Below are positions 42,689-51,957 of a stretch of 64,000 nucleotides of DNA, one piece after another; position 1 is the first letter of the stretch; every line of letters begins with the position of its first letter. The stretch is from an uncultured Clostridium sp. (lineage in GTDB: Bacteria > Bacillota > Clostridia > Lachnospirales > Lachnospiraceae), in NCBI GenBank assembly GCA_937885015.1, contig CALAAS010000008.1, positions 40,334 through 104,333 of the forward strand, given 5' to 3'. A program made the translations under genes and the position numbers. The notes under the pieces were generated by a model. It was not told the DNA's origin, made no database searches, and saw only the letters and a program-made list of their open reading frames with translations.

Positions 42689-43971
42689 TCATCCTCCACC
42701 GCACTGGCCGGGATCTCGATATGAAACACTGTCCCTCTTCCCTCGACCGATTCTACTGAGATTTCCCCCTGAAACTGTTCCTCCACTACATTTTTTACCC
42801 CGCAGAGTCCGACTCCCCGGTAAATATTTCCCGTCTTCTCATCAAACTTCGTCGAATACCCCATGTTAAAAATATTCGGCAGGTTTTTAGCCTTGATCCC
42901 CGGACCGTCGTCTTCCACCTCAAACAGGTACCGCTGGCCCTCTTTATGCTCCGAAACCAAGATGGTTCCCTCGCCACGGCCTGCCTCGATGGCCTCAATG
43001 GCGTTTCCAACCAGGTTTTTCAGCACAGACATGAGGATATAATGTTCCTTTGTCGTGAAATTATCCCGGCAATCGAAGATCATTTTAATATCCAGGCGCT
43101 TTTCCGCCAGGATATGGTAAGTGGAAGACTCCAAAATCCGAAGAAGATCCTGAAAACTCATCCGTTCCTCATCATACTCTTCATCAATTTCCTGTTCAAT
43201 CCCCTGGATGATCCGGATATAATCCTTCTTGATCTCATGCACATCCCGCGCAATCTCCAACCCCATCTGCTGCATCTCTTTTGGAAGATCCTGACTCAAT
43301 ATCTGCTCGTAAAGGCGATAGGCATTGCTCATGACCCGTTCAATCTCTTCTGTATTTTTGTGCATCAGGTAAATCTCATTTTTTAGTCCCGTCGTCATCA
43401 GGAACAGGCGCTGATACCGGTTTTCATGCTCCTGTCTCGTCAAAAGGCTTCTGTACTGCGCTTCTGCAATCAGCATCACACCTGCAAAAAACGTGCGCAC
43501 CGCTGCGATCAGGATCAGCTGTTTCGCCGTCTCCCAGGAAAGAGGCGGCCGGTCAAGCAGCACCTCTCTCAGAATTACCTCCAGGGCATTGGCGCCAAAA
43601 TCACAGACAAATACAGCGACGATCACGTTCTTCATCCTGGCCACATGCTTATTCCGGATCTGTACCTTAAAAAGGACGCCGTAAAAAATATAAAAAAGCG
43701 CTCCCGGGATTACTGCCGCCCACGCATCATCCGGACTTCCTCCCATAACAAGAAAGATCATCCACCTGAACAGGAATACAATCGCCGACGTGGTCACACA
43801 GATCGTGATCGTATGAATCTGGCTTCCCACCGTCATAAGTAAAACCGGAAGCAGGGCAACCGCCATGGAGATCCGAAAATCATTCATAAATACGTTCACA
43901 TAAAGCTGCGCCATCAGCGCAATCACGGCACCAATTCCAAGAGTCCGTTTCCAAAGTCTTATTCCCTCCAT
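42685..43971 (-). CDS. Sensor histidine kinase, GlnK-like
   Basis: 428 residues. About six membrane helices in residues 10-175, then a coiled linker (ENRYQRLFLMTTGLKNEIYL). The phosphorylated His is probably in DVHEIKKDYIRI (about 241). The ATPase domain has N-box NLVGNAIEAI, G1 VEDDGPGIKAKNL, and G2 GVGLCGVKNVVEE. This layout fits the GlnK (YcbA) kinases paired with YcbB-type regulators. It lies 27 bp after the flavodoxin-type gene and is coupled to the response regulator. Confidence 0.88.
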   Translation of the reverse strand: MEGIRLWKRTLGIGAVIALMAQLYVNVFMNDFRISMAVALLPVLLMTVGSQIHTITICVTTSAIVFLFRWMIFLVMGGSPDDAWAAVIPGALFYIFYGVLFKVQIRNKHVARMKNVIVAVFVCDFGANALEVILREVLLDRPPLSWETAKQLILIAAVRTFFAGVMLIAEAQYRSLLTRQEHENRYQRLFLMTTGLKNEIYLMHKNTEEIERVMSNAYRLYEQILSQDLPKEMQQMGLEIARDVHEIKKDYIRIIQGIEQEIDEEYDEERMSFQDLLRILESSTYHILAEKRLDIKMIFDCRDNFTTKEHYILMSVLKNLVGNAIEAIEAGRGEGTILVSEHKEGQRYLFEVEDDGPGIKAKNLPNIFNMGYSTKFDEKTGNIYRGVGLCGVKNVVEEQFQGEISVESVEGRGTVFHIEIPASAVEDE

Positions 43972-43998
43972 AATCCCCTCCCACTGCGCCTCTCGAAA

Positions 43999-45093
43999 TC
44001 AGTATACTTCCTTTTCCTCCCCCTGTAAAGTGCTGAGAATCCGGCCCGCAAAAGCCTCTATCCGCGCCTCAATTCCCGGAAGCTGCATCGCCGCACCGGC
44101 ATTGTTGGCCGTTTCCAGCATGGCAAACTTTCCGGGAAGGTAAAATGTCTTATTCATATTTAAAGCGGCAATCAGCTGCTTCGCCACAATGTCACTCCCG
44201 GAATATCCTGACACCACAATGGCAAACAAAGCTTTCTCATAAAAACGAGTCGTTCGGAACAGGGCCGTCAGGCGGTTGATAAAGGCAGTCAGGTTGGCGG
44301 AAAGGGCATCATTATAATTGGGACACAGCATTACAATAGCATCTGCCTGCCGGACGGCCGGATACACATCTTCCACCATAACACCGCCGTAAAAACAGCT
44401 CCCCTTTTCTCCAAAGTGCAGGCACATCCGATAGGGGCAGCCAGAGCAGTCTGCCAGCGTACCATTCCGAAGTCCGATTTCCTGAATGGAGCACTCAGAA
44501 AGATACTTTTTGACTTCCCTCCAGATGGCAAAGGTATTAGAAGTTTCATGACTGGAAGCATGGAGAACCAGAATCTTCGGATTGCGATGTCTGGGAAACT
44601 CCATTCTGTACATCTCCTCCACCAGCAGTGCCGCACTCTTTTCATAGGCTTCTTTCAGGCCTACTCCCATATTGCCCGCCACAATAGCAAAATTGGAAAG
44701 AGTTTTCGTTCCCTCTACCAAAGGTCTTCCCACAAAAGCGCAGCCCGCCTGATTGGCCGCAAAAACCAGGTCACTGGCCATGGACTTGGAGTACAGGTCG
44801 CTGCGGCTGTCCACAATGATCCCCCCGGTAAAGCCGGAAAGGGCATTCGGATGGCTGCGAAGATATCGGATCAGACGGATTGCCTCCAGATTGATTCCCA
44901 ACTCCCCCAGAGAAAGGGCAAACAGAATCCTCGTTTTTTCCTTTTTCCGCAGCCAACCGTCCAGCTCTTCCACCGACGTAAACTGACGGTACTCCCTCCC
45001 TGCCAGAGCCGTATCCAACACCTGTCGAAGCCGTTCATCCTCCTGCTGCCCGTCCTCCAGCGGCAGCACCACCGTCATTTTCTTATCCCCCAT
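43999..45093 (-). CDS. Flavodoxin-fold NAD(P)H-dependent oxidoreductase
   Basis: 364 residues. The C-terminal half (about 170-360) is an NADPH-dependent FMN reductase/flavodoxin fold: KILVLHASSHETSNTFAI is the FMN phosphate loop region, and AIVMLCPNYNDALSANLTAF forms the flavin ring loop. A cysteine cluster, DCSGCPYRMCLHFGEKGSCF, lies between, which may hold a metal or Fe-S centre or serve as redox thiols. The N-terminal 160 residues resemble another nucleotide-type fold with no clear family. It shares one base with the LDH-like gene upstream (TGATG) and is the third gene of the operon headed by the 1608-residue protein. Substrate unknown. Confidence 0.75.
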   Translation of the reverse strand: MGDKKMTVVLPLEDGQQEDERLRQVLDTALAGREYRQFTSVEELDGWLRKKEKTRILFALSLGELGINLEAIRLIRYLRSHPNALSGFTGGIIVDSRSDLYSKSMASDLVFAANQAGCAFVGRPLVEGTKTLSNFAIVAGNMGVGLKEAYEKSAALLVEEMYRMEFPRHRNPKILVLHASSHETSNTFAIWREVKKYLSECSIQEIGLRNGTLADCSGCPYRMCLHFGEKGSCFYGGVMVEDVYPAVRQADAIVMLCPNYNDALSANLTAFINRLTALFRTTRFYEKALFAIVVSGYSGSDIVAKQLIAALNMNKTFYLPGKFAMLETANNAGAAMQLPGIEARIEAFAGRILSTLQGEEKEVY

Positions 45094-46367
45094 CAGATAA
45101 TCTCCTTTAAATGATCCTGCGCCGTAAGGATCCGGTCATACAGCGCGTCCGGCAATGGCAGGATCTCCGTTTCCAGTCCATACCGTGTATAACGGTTTTT
45201 CACTCCCATGAAAATCCCGCCCAGGAACACAGAACCACAGTGCCACTGGCCTCGCAGCATCAGGATCAGAGAAATGGCTCCCGACGAATATGCCGGTGCA
45301 ATAAACGGCTTAAATCCAATCTTTCGCATATGAAGATTCGCCGTAACTGTCAGTTCGGTCAATTCTCTGGAGAGCGCATCATCATAGTGCTCAATGGAGT
45401 CCGCCACCACCAGATCCTGACCGTGGGGCCCAAAGGACCGTCCTTCTGTCAGGAATCTTGAAAATCTGGAGTCCCGTTTCGCAAAATACGCAGCTCTGGC
45501 ATTCATAACTCCAAGGCCGAATCCCTGCACCTGCTCCGGCCGGAGTCCGGCATAGTCTAAAACGCCCTGCTCATTTTTGTTGCTTTCCAGCCAGGCTGTC
45601 TTGGCCAACGGATCCACCGGATCCGAAACTACGGCAAACAATCCCTTAAAATGGCAGGCTCTTGCCTGACGGGCATACTGAGCCACAATTTTAGAATTAT
45701 TTTCAAACTGATACATCCTAACGTCTTTTACCTGGGAACCCACTGGCGGAATCCCCTTGGACGCCACGAATACAAACACATCGCACTGAAAAAGCTCTTC
45801 CGGCTTTACGATGTCCACCTCCGGCAGGGCATCATAATCCCATGGATAGGCAATCTGATTTTCCTCAAACTCCCAGCGGGCTGTAACCTGTTCAGAAATA
45901 TCGCAGATCCCGATGGACTCAATACAATCTCCCCCCAGCAGGTGAAGGCCCGTCAAAAGCGTACTGCCCACATCTCCGATGGCCAGCACGTGAACCCGTT
46001 TTTTCCGGGAAACCGGTCTTTCCGTCAGGATTTCCTCCCAGTTTGGATGGGACAGATTGACTGCCCTGAGACATCCCTCTTCCAGAGCCTCCCGTACTGG
46101 CCGGTCCAGCTGCTCCAGCGCCTCTCTCTCCATTCCGGCCTTCCCGGCCTGTTCCTCCAGCTTCCGACTGCTTAACCAGGATACATCTTCCTTCTCCTGC
46201 CAGAGAAGAAGCGGATCATTTACCAGGAAGGAATCGCGGCAGCTTCCCCGCTCCCGCTCAAACAGAAAAGTAAGCTCGCTTCCCGGCTCCGGCATGCCTG
46301 TCTTTTCAAAAGGCAGATCCCCCCTGAACGAGCACACCGGTTTCTTATGGATTCTGTAATAAAACAT
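45093..46367 (-). CDS. Lactate/malate dehydrogenase-like NAD-binding protein
   Basis: 424 residues, longer than normal LDH/MDH (about 310) owing to an N-terminal extension of about 120 residues of no known family. The Rossmann motif VLAIGDVGSTLLTGLHLLGG (about 126-145) is an LDH/MDH-like Gly-x-x-Gly variant. SDPVDPLAKTAW (about 250) is the counterpart of the NPVD loop, FGLGVMNARAAYF resembles the substrate-Arg helix, and FGPHGQDLVVADS (about 315) the H-G active-site loop. This keeps key LDH-like residues, so a 2-hydroxyacid or related oxidoreductase is likely. Starts behind AAAGGGGG, 23 bp after the large fusion gene. Confidence 0.72.
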   Translation of the reverse strand: MFYYRIHKKPVCSFRGDLPFEKTGMPEPGSELTFLFERERGSCRDSFLVNDPLLLWQEKEDVSWLSSRKLEEQAGKAGMEREALEQLDRPVREALEEGCLRAVNLSHPNWEEILTERPVSRKKRVHVLAIGDVGSTLLTGLHLLGGDCIESIGICDISEQVTARWEFEENQIAYPWDYDALPEVDIVKPEELFQCDVFVFVASKGIPPVGSQVKDVRMYQFENNSKIVAQYARQARACHFKGLFAVVSDPVDPLAKTAWLESNKNEQGVLDYAGLRPEQVQGFGLGVMNARAAYFAKRDSRFSRFLTEGRSFGPHGQDLVVADSIEHYDDALSRELTELTVTANLHMRKIGFKPFIAPAYSSGAISLILMLRGQWHCGSVFLGGIFMGVKNRYTRYGLETEILPLPDALYDRILTAQDHLKEII

Positions 46368-46390
46368 CGCAAATACCCCCTTTATATTCC

Positions 46391-49300
46391 TTACCGCTGC
46401 GTCCGATCCAGCATCTGAAGATCATTTTCCAGATACACCGATGCAGCCAGATTCGGGTCATAGCTGACGCACTCTCCCTTATCCGGGCACAGCGGCAGAA
46501 TAACCGCCTCTGACAGGCGGCTCAGCGTCAGGTTTCTCGCAAACAAAGCCCGGTATTCTGCCTCCAGCACCAGCAGGATATCTCTGGCATTCCGGATGCA
46601 GCACGCCGAAAATTCATAAGCCGACTCAGGACTGCAATCCGTAAGCGGCGGCGCCGTATACGGAAGAATCATGTTGATCGACGGCGTCAGACCAGCCACC
46701 TTTACCGTATCACGCCGTACTGTATCGCCTCCGATAAACGGATACAGGGTGGATTCCACAAACCAGTAACGCAGATTAGGAATAAAGTACACGCTGTCCA
46801 CCGGGATTCCCTTGGTAGCCATGGTGTCGCGCCCGTATCCGGAGATCATTCCCAGCACCAGTTGTTTAATCTCCACTCCCTCCCGGCGGAGCATCGGCTC
46901 CAAAGCCTCAAACCGGCCGCCCCGATGCAGCAGATCATCCACCAGAATGACTGGCCGGTTAAAGGACTTAATCGCCTTGATCTGGCTGCTCAGCGGAGAA
47001 TAGTATGGGAACGCTTCAATGGCGGCTTTCTTCAAATCCGGTTCAAATACTTTATCCGTATGCAAAGTCTTCGTTACCGTATTGGGAATTACCTTGCCTC
47101 TTAAAATCTTTCCGAAGGGTACGCACATGGCCTCGCCCAGCTGCCGCGGCGTAACCGGCTCTCTGGGGACTCCATTCAGAGCTGTGATTTTTTCCACCAG
47201 CCGGTGGTAAATGATCCCGGCAGACATGGAAAGCACCAGCTGTCCCGGATAGACGCCTGTCACCGCCTTCTGAAGGGCCCAGTGGGCCTTATAAATGGCC
47301 TTCAGCACCCGCGGATTGCTGGAAAATGGCTCCTTCAGCGTGGTCTCCAGGTTCTGCACCAAAACGATAGGAGCATTCATGTCCACCAGATAGATCGGTT
47401 CTTCCGGCAACTCCGGCGTCCTCACAAACCCCTGGCGCAGAATGGTCTCCAGCACCGGCTCCGGACAGTATCCCTCTGCCGGAAAAAACATGCCGTATCC
47501 GCACCGGTACACAAAGGATCTGGCAATTACCTCCGTTAAGAGGATCTGCTCCGCATCGTGGATTTCCGGATCTTCTTTTACATAAATCCCCGTGATCAGG
47601 AGAATAATCCCGCAGGTCTGCCGCCGGATCTGATCTGCCAAATCTACCTTTTTCAAAACATCGAACAGCTCTCCAGTGGGCAGGTATCTGGTTCTGGCAA
47701 CGCCCACCAGGCGGTTATCCCTGGCTGTATTCCGAAGAAGAAGAAGACTGTCCTTACTGCTGCGGATAGATGCCAGCAGTTTTCCCCGTTTCTCCTCCTC
47801 CGCAAAAATCGTATTTCCAATCTCTTCCAAAAGTCCTTCATCTGCCGTCTCCACCTCCTCATAGGAAATGGCAGTGGCACGGAACACCGGCTTATATTCC
47901 GGCTCCCGCAAATACAGGCCATTATAATAGATATACTCCTGAACCGACGGGTCAATGAGATTTGAAATATCCCGGTTCATATCGATATTCTCGCGGATCT
48001 TGGTGGAACTGATGTCCTCCAGATGGGCCGGAAGCTCCAGTTCGTACAAAATCCCGGTAATCTGCTCCATCATTTTCCGGTTATATTTATTATCGGAACG
48101 TTTGTCTCCCACCCGCCGAAAAGCAATATGATTCATCGTATGGATGGAATCCGGCTCCGGCGCTTTCTTATAGGAGGACGCATTGGCGATCACGTCGCTC
48201 CCCACTACCATGTATACTTCCCGGCCGGCAAATACTTCCTTGAGCCGCCTTAAATCCGCCGGGTTGGCAATATTGACCGGGATATCGTCCGGAAACAGGT
48301 TTACATGAAACTCATCTGCCACAGACATATTGACGATCTGACGTCGGATCAAGTGGGGCTGAGCCTTCTTGGACCAGGAAAATTCATCCACTGCCAGGTA
48401 TACCTCATACCCCAGATCCCGAATTTCCCGAACAATTTCTTTATGGGACAGCGTAAACGGATCAAAGGTGCCCGGAAAAAAAGCCACCTGATTTCGTTCT
48501 TCTATTTCAAATTCTCCCTCTGTCATGCGGTATTCCGTAATAAACCGGCAGAGATTGGAAAGTGCCGCTGCCCGGTAAAAGACAGTCAGCTCGTCGCCCC
48601 GGTTTTCGTGGAGCAAAAACAGAAGTTTCCGGAAGCAGAGCACAAAAATCTCTTTTTTCTCTCCTCGTTCCAGACGAGTCGATCCGAATACTGTCTGTCC
48701 CAGCACAAGAAGGGCCTCCTGACGCACCGTCTCCCGATAATTGGCCAGGCCGCCAAGCAAAAGTCCCAGGAGCCGGTTTCTCCGCTCCTCCCAGGAGCCC
48801 TTTTCCTCCGGAAAACGCTCCTGATAGCAGGAATAGTATTCCAGCAAAATTCCAACCGTATCCAGCGCCACCGACACGATCTGGTCATTTGGGTTTGCCA
48901 TCATGCCTTTCAGGTATTTGATGATTTCCTCCAGCTGTTCCGGCGGAAGCCAGAGAGAAATCTCCCCCAGATACCCCGGTATGTATTTGGAAAACTCGTA
49001 TTCCCCTACCTCCAGGCCCTTCAACAGCTCCACCGCGATTTCATTGCGCTGATCCGGACGGAGCAGTCCCACGATCCGAAGCAGGCCGCGGCCGGCATCG
49101 TGACGTACCATCACGTGCTCGCTGACCTTGATCAGGTTAGACAGATGGGCCGCGATATGAAGAATATGCTCACAGTTCCCATGGTCGATCTGGTCTACCA
49201 GCAGCTTAATATTGGCCGCTTTGATGACCCAGGGAGTGGATGTTTTCAGGTTATCCAGAAAAATATCTGACACAACATCCCGGTCATAGAGAAGGTGCTG

Positions 49301-51217
49301 CTGCGGCTTTGTGTCATATCCCAAATTATTCAAGACCCGGTATTTCAAAAACGTCATGGTAATGTTATCGTCCACATCGGTATCCCGCACGCAGGTTCCG
49401 ATGGCCTCAAACTCCGGATTTCCCGGCTGATAGGCCGTCAGAAGCTTAAACGCTCTCCAGGAAGCAACCCGCACCTCCTCAGAGCTGCTCTTTGCTCCCG
49501 CCAGGGCAAACCGCCCGATACATCCCAGTTCTTCCTGCGTCAATTTCTCAAAGGGCATAAAATGAACGGTATCCAGAAGAACAAACACGGCTCCCGGCTC
49601 CAGCTCCCGGTCATTCCCATACCACTCCAAAAATACTCCCAGAAACTCCTCCAAATCTGCGGCCGTCGCATGTTCTACCAGAGATGCCAGCACGTTTTTC
49701 AGGTGGTAGCGGATCCGCCGCTTCTGCTGCACCGTCAGCTTATGATCCGGACAGATGATCATCTCCAGGTACGCATTCCACAGCTCCATGACTTTTTCAC
49801 TGTCCGTGTCCCGCCTTCCCGCCGGGCATTCCTTCCGATACCCGGCATTGAACCGGGCAATCACATTGCCCAGGAGGCGGGCTGCCTGGGTTCGGATATC
49901 TCCCTCCCTGTGCATTAAAAGCTCATAGAGGAATGCCAGCGTCTGCTCCTTCTGTTTGTCATTGGTGTAAGTAAAATATTCCTTAAATATGTTTAAATAG
50001 GCCCGTACGTTTTTCCAGTTTTTCTCACTTCGGGCCGCCTCCAGAAGATTGCCGAACTGGCGCTCCGCTCCCATCCGGTGCATCACTCCTATATTGTGCT
50101 CAATCCCCATAAACACCAGGGATTCCACAGTCTGTTCCGCATTTCTAAGAGAGATATCCGGCAACTGCTTCGGTTTGTCCGGATGGCCGTCCAGCTTCAC
50201 GTCTACGCCCAGAGAACACATATAATCCTCAAAATCCCGCAGTCTGGAATAGACGAAGCGGTAACGGGTCAGCTTGGCTTCATCCACATTGTCCAGCTTG
50301 GAAAGGATCACGTGGAAGGCCTCATCCAGGTCGGAGATATACGTGATTTCCCTGCCGTCCTCCCCGCGGCTCTGCTTAACGCGAAAATCGGCATAGATCA
50401 GCACCAGGGATTCCACCGACAGGTTTTCCGGTTCCAGGTCCCAGGTGGAATGATTGGCGGCAATGTGCCCGATATATTCCATGGAATGGCGGCTGAACCA
50501 CTGGTTTGTATAATAATAATGCAGGTATGGAACTCTCTCGTTGGGTTTGCATCCAAATTTTCCCAGATCGTGTCCCGCTGCCGCACCGGAAGTCAGCGTC
50601 AGGTCAATGGGCACACCCGCCTCGTACAGTCCTCTTCCTACGGTCATGGCCACATGATGGACGCCCGCGATGTGTTCCAGGGTCCGAAACGGTGTAACTT
50701 CTGCATTGAGCCGCATCATCTCATAGACGTATTCTCTCGAAAAAATACGTTTAAATCTCTGATACTCCCGATAGGATTCAAACGAGGCAGCCTCTTCATC
50801 CGACAGAAACATAAAATCGTACATCGGATCATACGGGAGGATCTCCCGTTCCAAATCAAAGAAGAAACGGAGAACTGCCAGGTAAAACTCCGCACCAGCG
50901 GCAAACTCCCCATACTCCTCCAGAAACTTCTCATCTGGGTACAGAATATGACAGGCATACTGGTATGTAAACTTCATCCAGCCGCCCTCCGGACAGCCTC
51001 CCAGAAGCGACAAGGGTTCTTCGCAGATCTCATAAATCAGGCGGCAGGAAATTCTCGAACGGACAGGAATCACTCTCCCCAGCTGCTCCTCCCAGTAATC
51101 CCGGTTCATGAGCATGGTTACATTTTTTTTCGTAAGTCCCGAGCGGTCCAGGAACTCCCGCCCGCCCAGCTTTTCCGTCAAATCCGAGACAACCTGGCGT
51201 ATCTGCTTTTTGCTCAT
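46391..51217 (-). CDS. 1608-residue multidomain protein: HD, helical repeats, NadD-like, GNAT-like, PRTase
   Basis: Several domains can be placed. An HD-type phosphohydrolase lies at about 180-330 (HHVAMTVG; AAGHDLGKFG at about 216). A helical, HEAT-like repeat region covers about 390-890. An adenylyl/cytidylyltransferase of NadD type lies at about 908-1085, with AFFPGTFDPFTLSHKEI (T/HxGH-type motif) and EDISSTKIRENI (ISSTxxR motif). A GNAT-like segment covers about 1095-1300. A phosphoribosyltransferase at about 1330-1530 has the PRPP loop PVILVDDLLHRGGRFEALE. I choose ATG 51217, with AAGGAGG ahead; the frame is open to 51277. The combination suggests synthesis and turnover of a nucleotide or NAD-like cofactor, but no pathway is known to me. 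It is first gene of a three-gene operon. Confidence 0.8.
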   Translation of the reverse strand: MSKKQIRQVVSDLTEKLGGREFLDRSGLTKKNVTMLMNRDYWEEQLGRVIPVRSRISCRLIYEICEEPLSLLGGCPEGGWMKFTYQYACHILYPDEKFLEEYGEFAAGAEFYLAVLRFFFDLEREILPYDPMYDFMFLSDEEAASFESYREYQRFKRIFSREYVYEMMRLNAEVTPFRTLEHIAGVHHVAMTVGRGLYEAGVPIDLTLTSGAAAGHDLGKFGCKPNERVPYLHYYYTNQWFSRHSMEYIGHIAANHSTWDLEPENLSVESLVLIYADFRVKQSRGEDGREITYISDLDEAFHVILSKLDNVDEAKLTRYRFVYSRLRDFEDYMCSLGVDVKLDGHPDKPKQLPDISLRNAEQTVESLVFMGIEHNIGVMHRMGAERQFGNLLEAARSEKNWKNVRAYLNIFKEYFTYTNDKQKEQTLAFLYELLMHREGDIRTQAARLLGNVIARFNAGYRKECPAGRRDTDSEKVMELWNAYLEMIICPDHKLTVQQKRRIRYHLKNVLASLVEHATAADLEEFLGVFLEWYGNDRELEPGAVFVLLDTVHFMPFEKLTQEELGCIGRFALAGAKSSSEEVRVASWRAFKLLTAYQPGNPEFEAIGTCVRDTDVDDNITMTFLKYRVLNNLGYDTKPQQHLLYDRDVVSDIFLDNLKTSTPWVIKAANIKLLVDQIDHGNCEHILHIAAHLSNLIKVSEHVMVRHDAGRGLLRIVGLLRPDQRNEIAVELLKGLEVGEYEFSKYIPGYLGEISLWLPPEQLEEIIKYLKGMMANPNDQIVSVALDTVGILLEYYSCYQERFPEEKGSWEERRNRLLGLLLGGLANYRETVRQEALLVLGQTVFGSTRLERGEKKEIFVLCFRKLLFLLHENRGDELTVFYRAAALSNLCRFITEYRMTEGEFEIEERNQVAFFPGTFDPFTLSHKEIVREIRDLGYEVYLAVDEFSWSKKAQPHLIRRQIVNMSVADEFHVNLFPDDIPVNIANPADLRRLKEVFAGREVYMVVGSDVIANASSYKKAPEPDSIHTMNHIAFRRVGDKRSDNKYNRKMMEQITGILYELELPAHLEDISSTKIRENIDMNRDISNLIDPSVQEYIYYNGLYLREPEYKPVFRATAISYEEVETADEGLLEEIGNTIFAEEEKRGKLLASIRSSKDSLLLLRNTARDNRLVGVARTRYLPTGELFDVLKKVDLADQIRRQTCGIILLITGIYVKEDPEIHDAEQILLTEVIARSFVYRCGYGMFFPAEGYCPEPVLETILRQGFVRTPELPEEPIYLVDMNAPIVLVQNLETTLKEPFSSNPRVLKAIYKAHWALQKAVTGVYPGQLVLSMSAGIIYHRLVEKITALNGVPREPVTPRQLGEAMCVPFGKILRGKVIPNTVTKTLHTDKVFEPDLKKAAIEAFPYYSPLSSQIKAIKSFNRPVILVDDLLHRGGRFEALEPMLRREGVEIKQLVLGMISGYGRDTMATKGIPVDSVYFIPNLRYWFVESTLYPFIGGDTVRRDTVKVAGLTPSINMILPYTAPPLTDCSPESAYEFSACCIRNARDILLVLEAEYRALFARNLTLSRLSEAVILPLCPDKGECVSYDPNLAASVYLENDLQMLDRTQR

Positions 51218-51293
51218 CCTCTTCCTCCTTGCATATCTTTTTGAGTTATTGATATCGGTTCTGAAAATATATGGCATTCTTTTGTTTGTTTAA

Positions 51294-51322
51294 ATTGTAT
51301 TCTGTTTTAATAAAATAGTCAA
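51294..51322 (-). promoter_or_regulatory. Promoter of the 1608-residue-protein operon
   Basis: TTGACT (51317-51322), 17 bp, TACAAT (51294-51299) on the minus strand. An inverted repeat (ATAAAATAGT at 51310-51319 with ACTATTTTAT at 51332-51341) covers the -35 box and may be an operator. It is divergent from perR. Confidence 0.6.
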
Positions 51323-51354
51323 ATATACTTTACTATTTTATCATCAAAATCCTA

Positions 51355-51383
51355 TTGACAAATCCTGCTGTTTCGCACATAAT
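51355..51383 (+). promoter_or_regulatory. perR promoter
   Basis: TTGACA (51355-51360), 17 bp, CATAAT (51378-51383). A PerR-box-like site starts 6 bp downstream. Confidence 0.65.
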
Positions 51384-51389
51384 ATAAAT

Positions 51390-51407
51390 AATAATTGTTA
51401 CTAATAT
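51390..51407. promoter_or_regulatory. PerR-box-like operator at perR
   Basis: The 18 bp here, read on the minus strand, match 51874-51891 at 15 or more positions (shared core ATAT-Y-AGTAA-Y-M-ATTATT). It matches about 10 of 14 defined bases of the Bacillus PerR box. Suggests autoregulation. Confidence 0.6.
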
Positions 51408-51429
51408 CAAATTAAAGGAGAGGCTGCTT

Positions 51430-51825
51430 ATGAAAACATTAAAGTACAGCCGCCAGCGGGAATCCATCAAGACCTGTCTTATGGGGCGAAAGGATCATCC
51501 GACCGCAGATGCCCTCTATACCAGCATCCGCGAAGAATATCCCAATATCAGTCTTGGAACGGTTTACCGAAACTTAAGTCTCCTCGTGGAATTAGGAGAA
51601 ATCCAGAAGTTTTCCTGCGGCGACGGCACAGATCATTTTGATTACGACACCTCCCCCCATTACCACTACGTATGCCGCCATTGCGGCAAAATCGTAGATA
51701 TTCCCATGGATACGGCCAGAACTCTGGAGGAAACGGCCGCCCATTATGTAAAGGGGACGATCGATGAGCACACTGTCTTTTTTTACGGAACCTGCGAAGA
51801 TTGTGAAAAAACGATGAAACAGTAA
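51430..51825 (+). CDS. perR: Fur-family peroxide regulator PerR
   Basis: 131 residues. N-terminal winged helix: HPTADALYTSIREEYPNISL followed by GTVYRNLSLLVELGEI. The metal-sensing part has DGTDHFDYD followed by PHYHYVCRHCG (regulatory Fe/Mn ligands) and two CxxC pairs (CRHC, CEDC) for structural zinc. Iron-loaded PerR represses oxidative-stress genes; peroxide oxidises its histidines and releases it. It stands upstream of reverse rubrerythrin, and both promoters carry a similar operator. The start follows AAAGGAG. Confidence 0.9.
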   Translation: MKTLKYSRQRESIKTCLMGRKDHPTADALYTSIREEYPNISLGTVYRNLSLLVELGEIQKFSCGDGTDHFDYDTSPHYHYVCRHCGKIVDIPMDTARTLEETAAHYVKGTIDEHTVFFYGTCEDCEKTMKQ

Positions 51826-51843
51826 ATATTTTTCAAAGAGATA

Positions 51844-51872
51844 TTGACAACTACAAAAAGATGTGTTATCTT
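51844..51872 (+). promoter_or_regulatory. Reverse rubrerythrin promoter
   Basis: TTGACA (51844-51849), 17 bp, TATCTT (51867-51872). Confidence 0.6.
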
Positions 51873-51873
51873 A

Positions 51874-51891
51874 ATATCAGTAATCATTATT
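51874..51891. promoter_or_regulatory. PerR-box-like operator at rubrerythrin
   Basis: Directly downstream of the -10 box. AGTAATCATTATT is a near-palindrome close to the PerR box, and it shares its core with the perR site in inverted orientation. Confidence 0.6.
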
Positions 51892-51957
51892 GTTTTTAAA
51901 TGTTACAATTTATCAAATAAAACATGAAAAAATGAATTATAAAAAGGAGAGAACGAG

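Noticed and set aside
50078..51244. 388-codon plus-strand frame
   Set aside because: Antisense of the 1608-residue protein gene, which has clear motifs.
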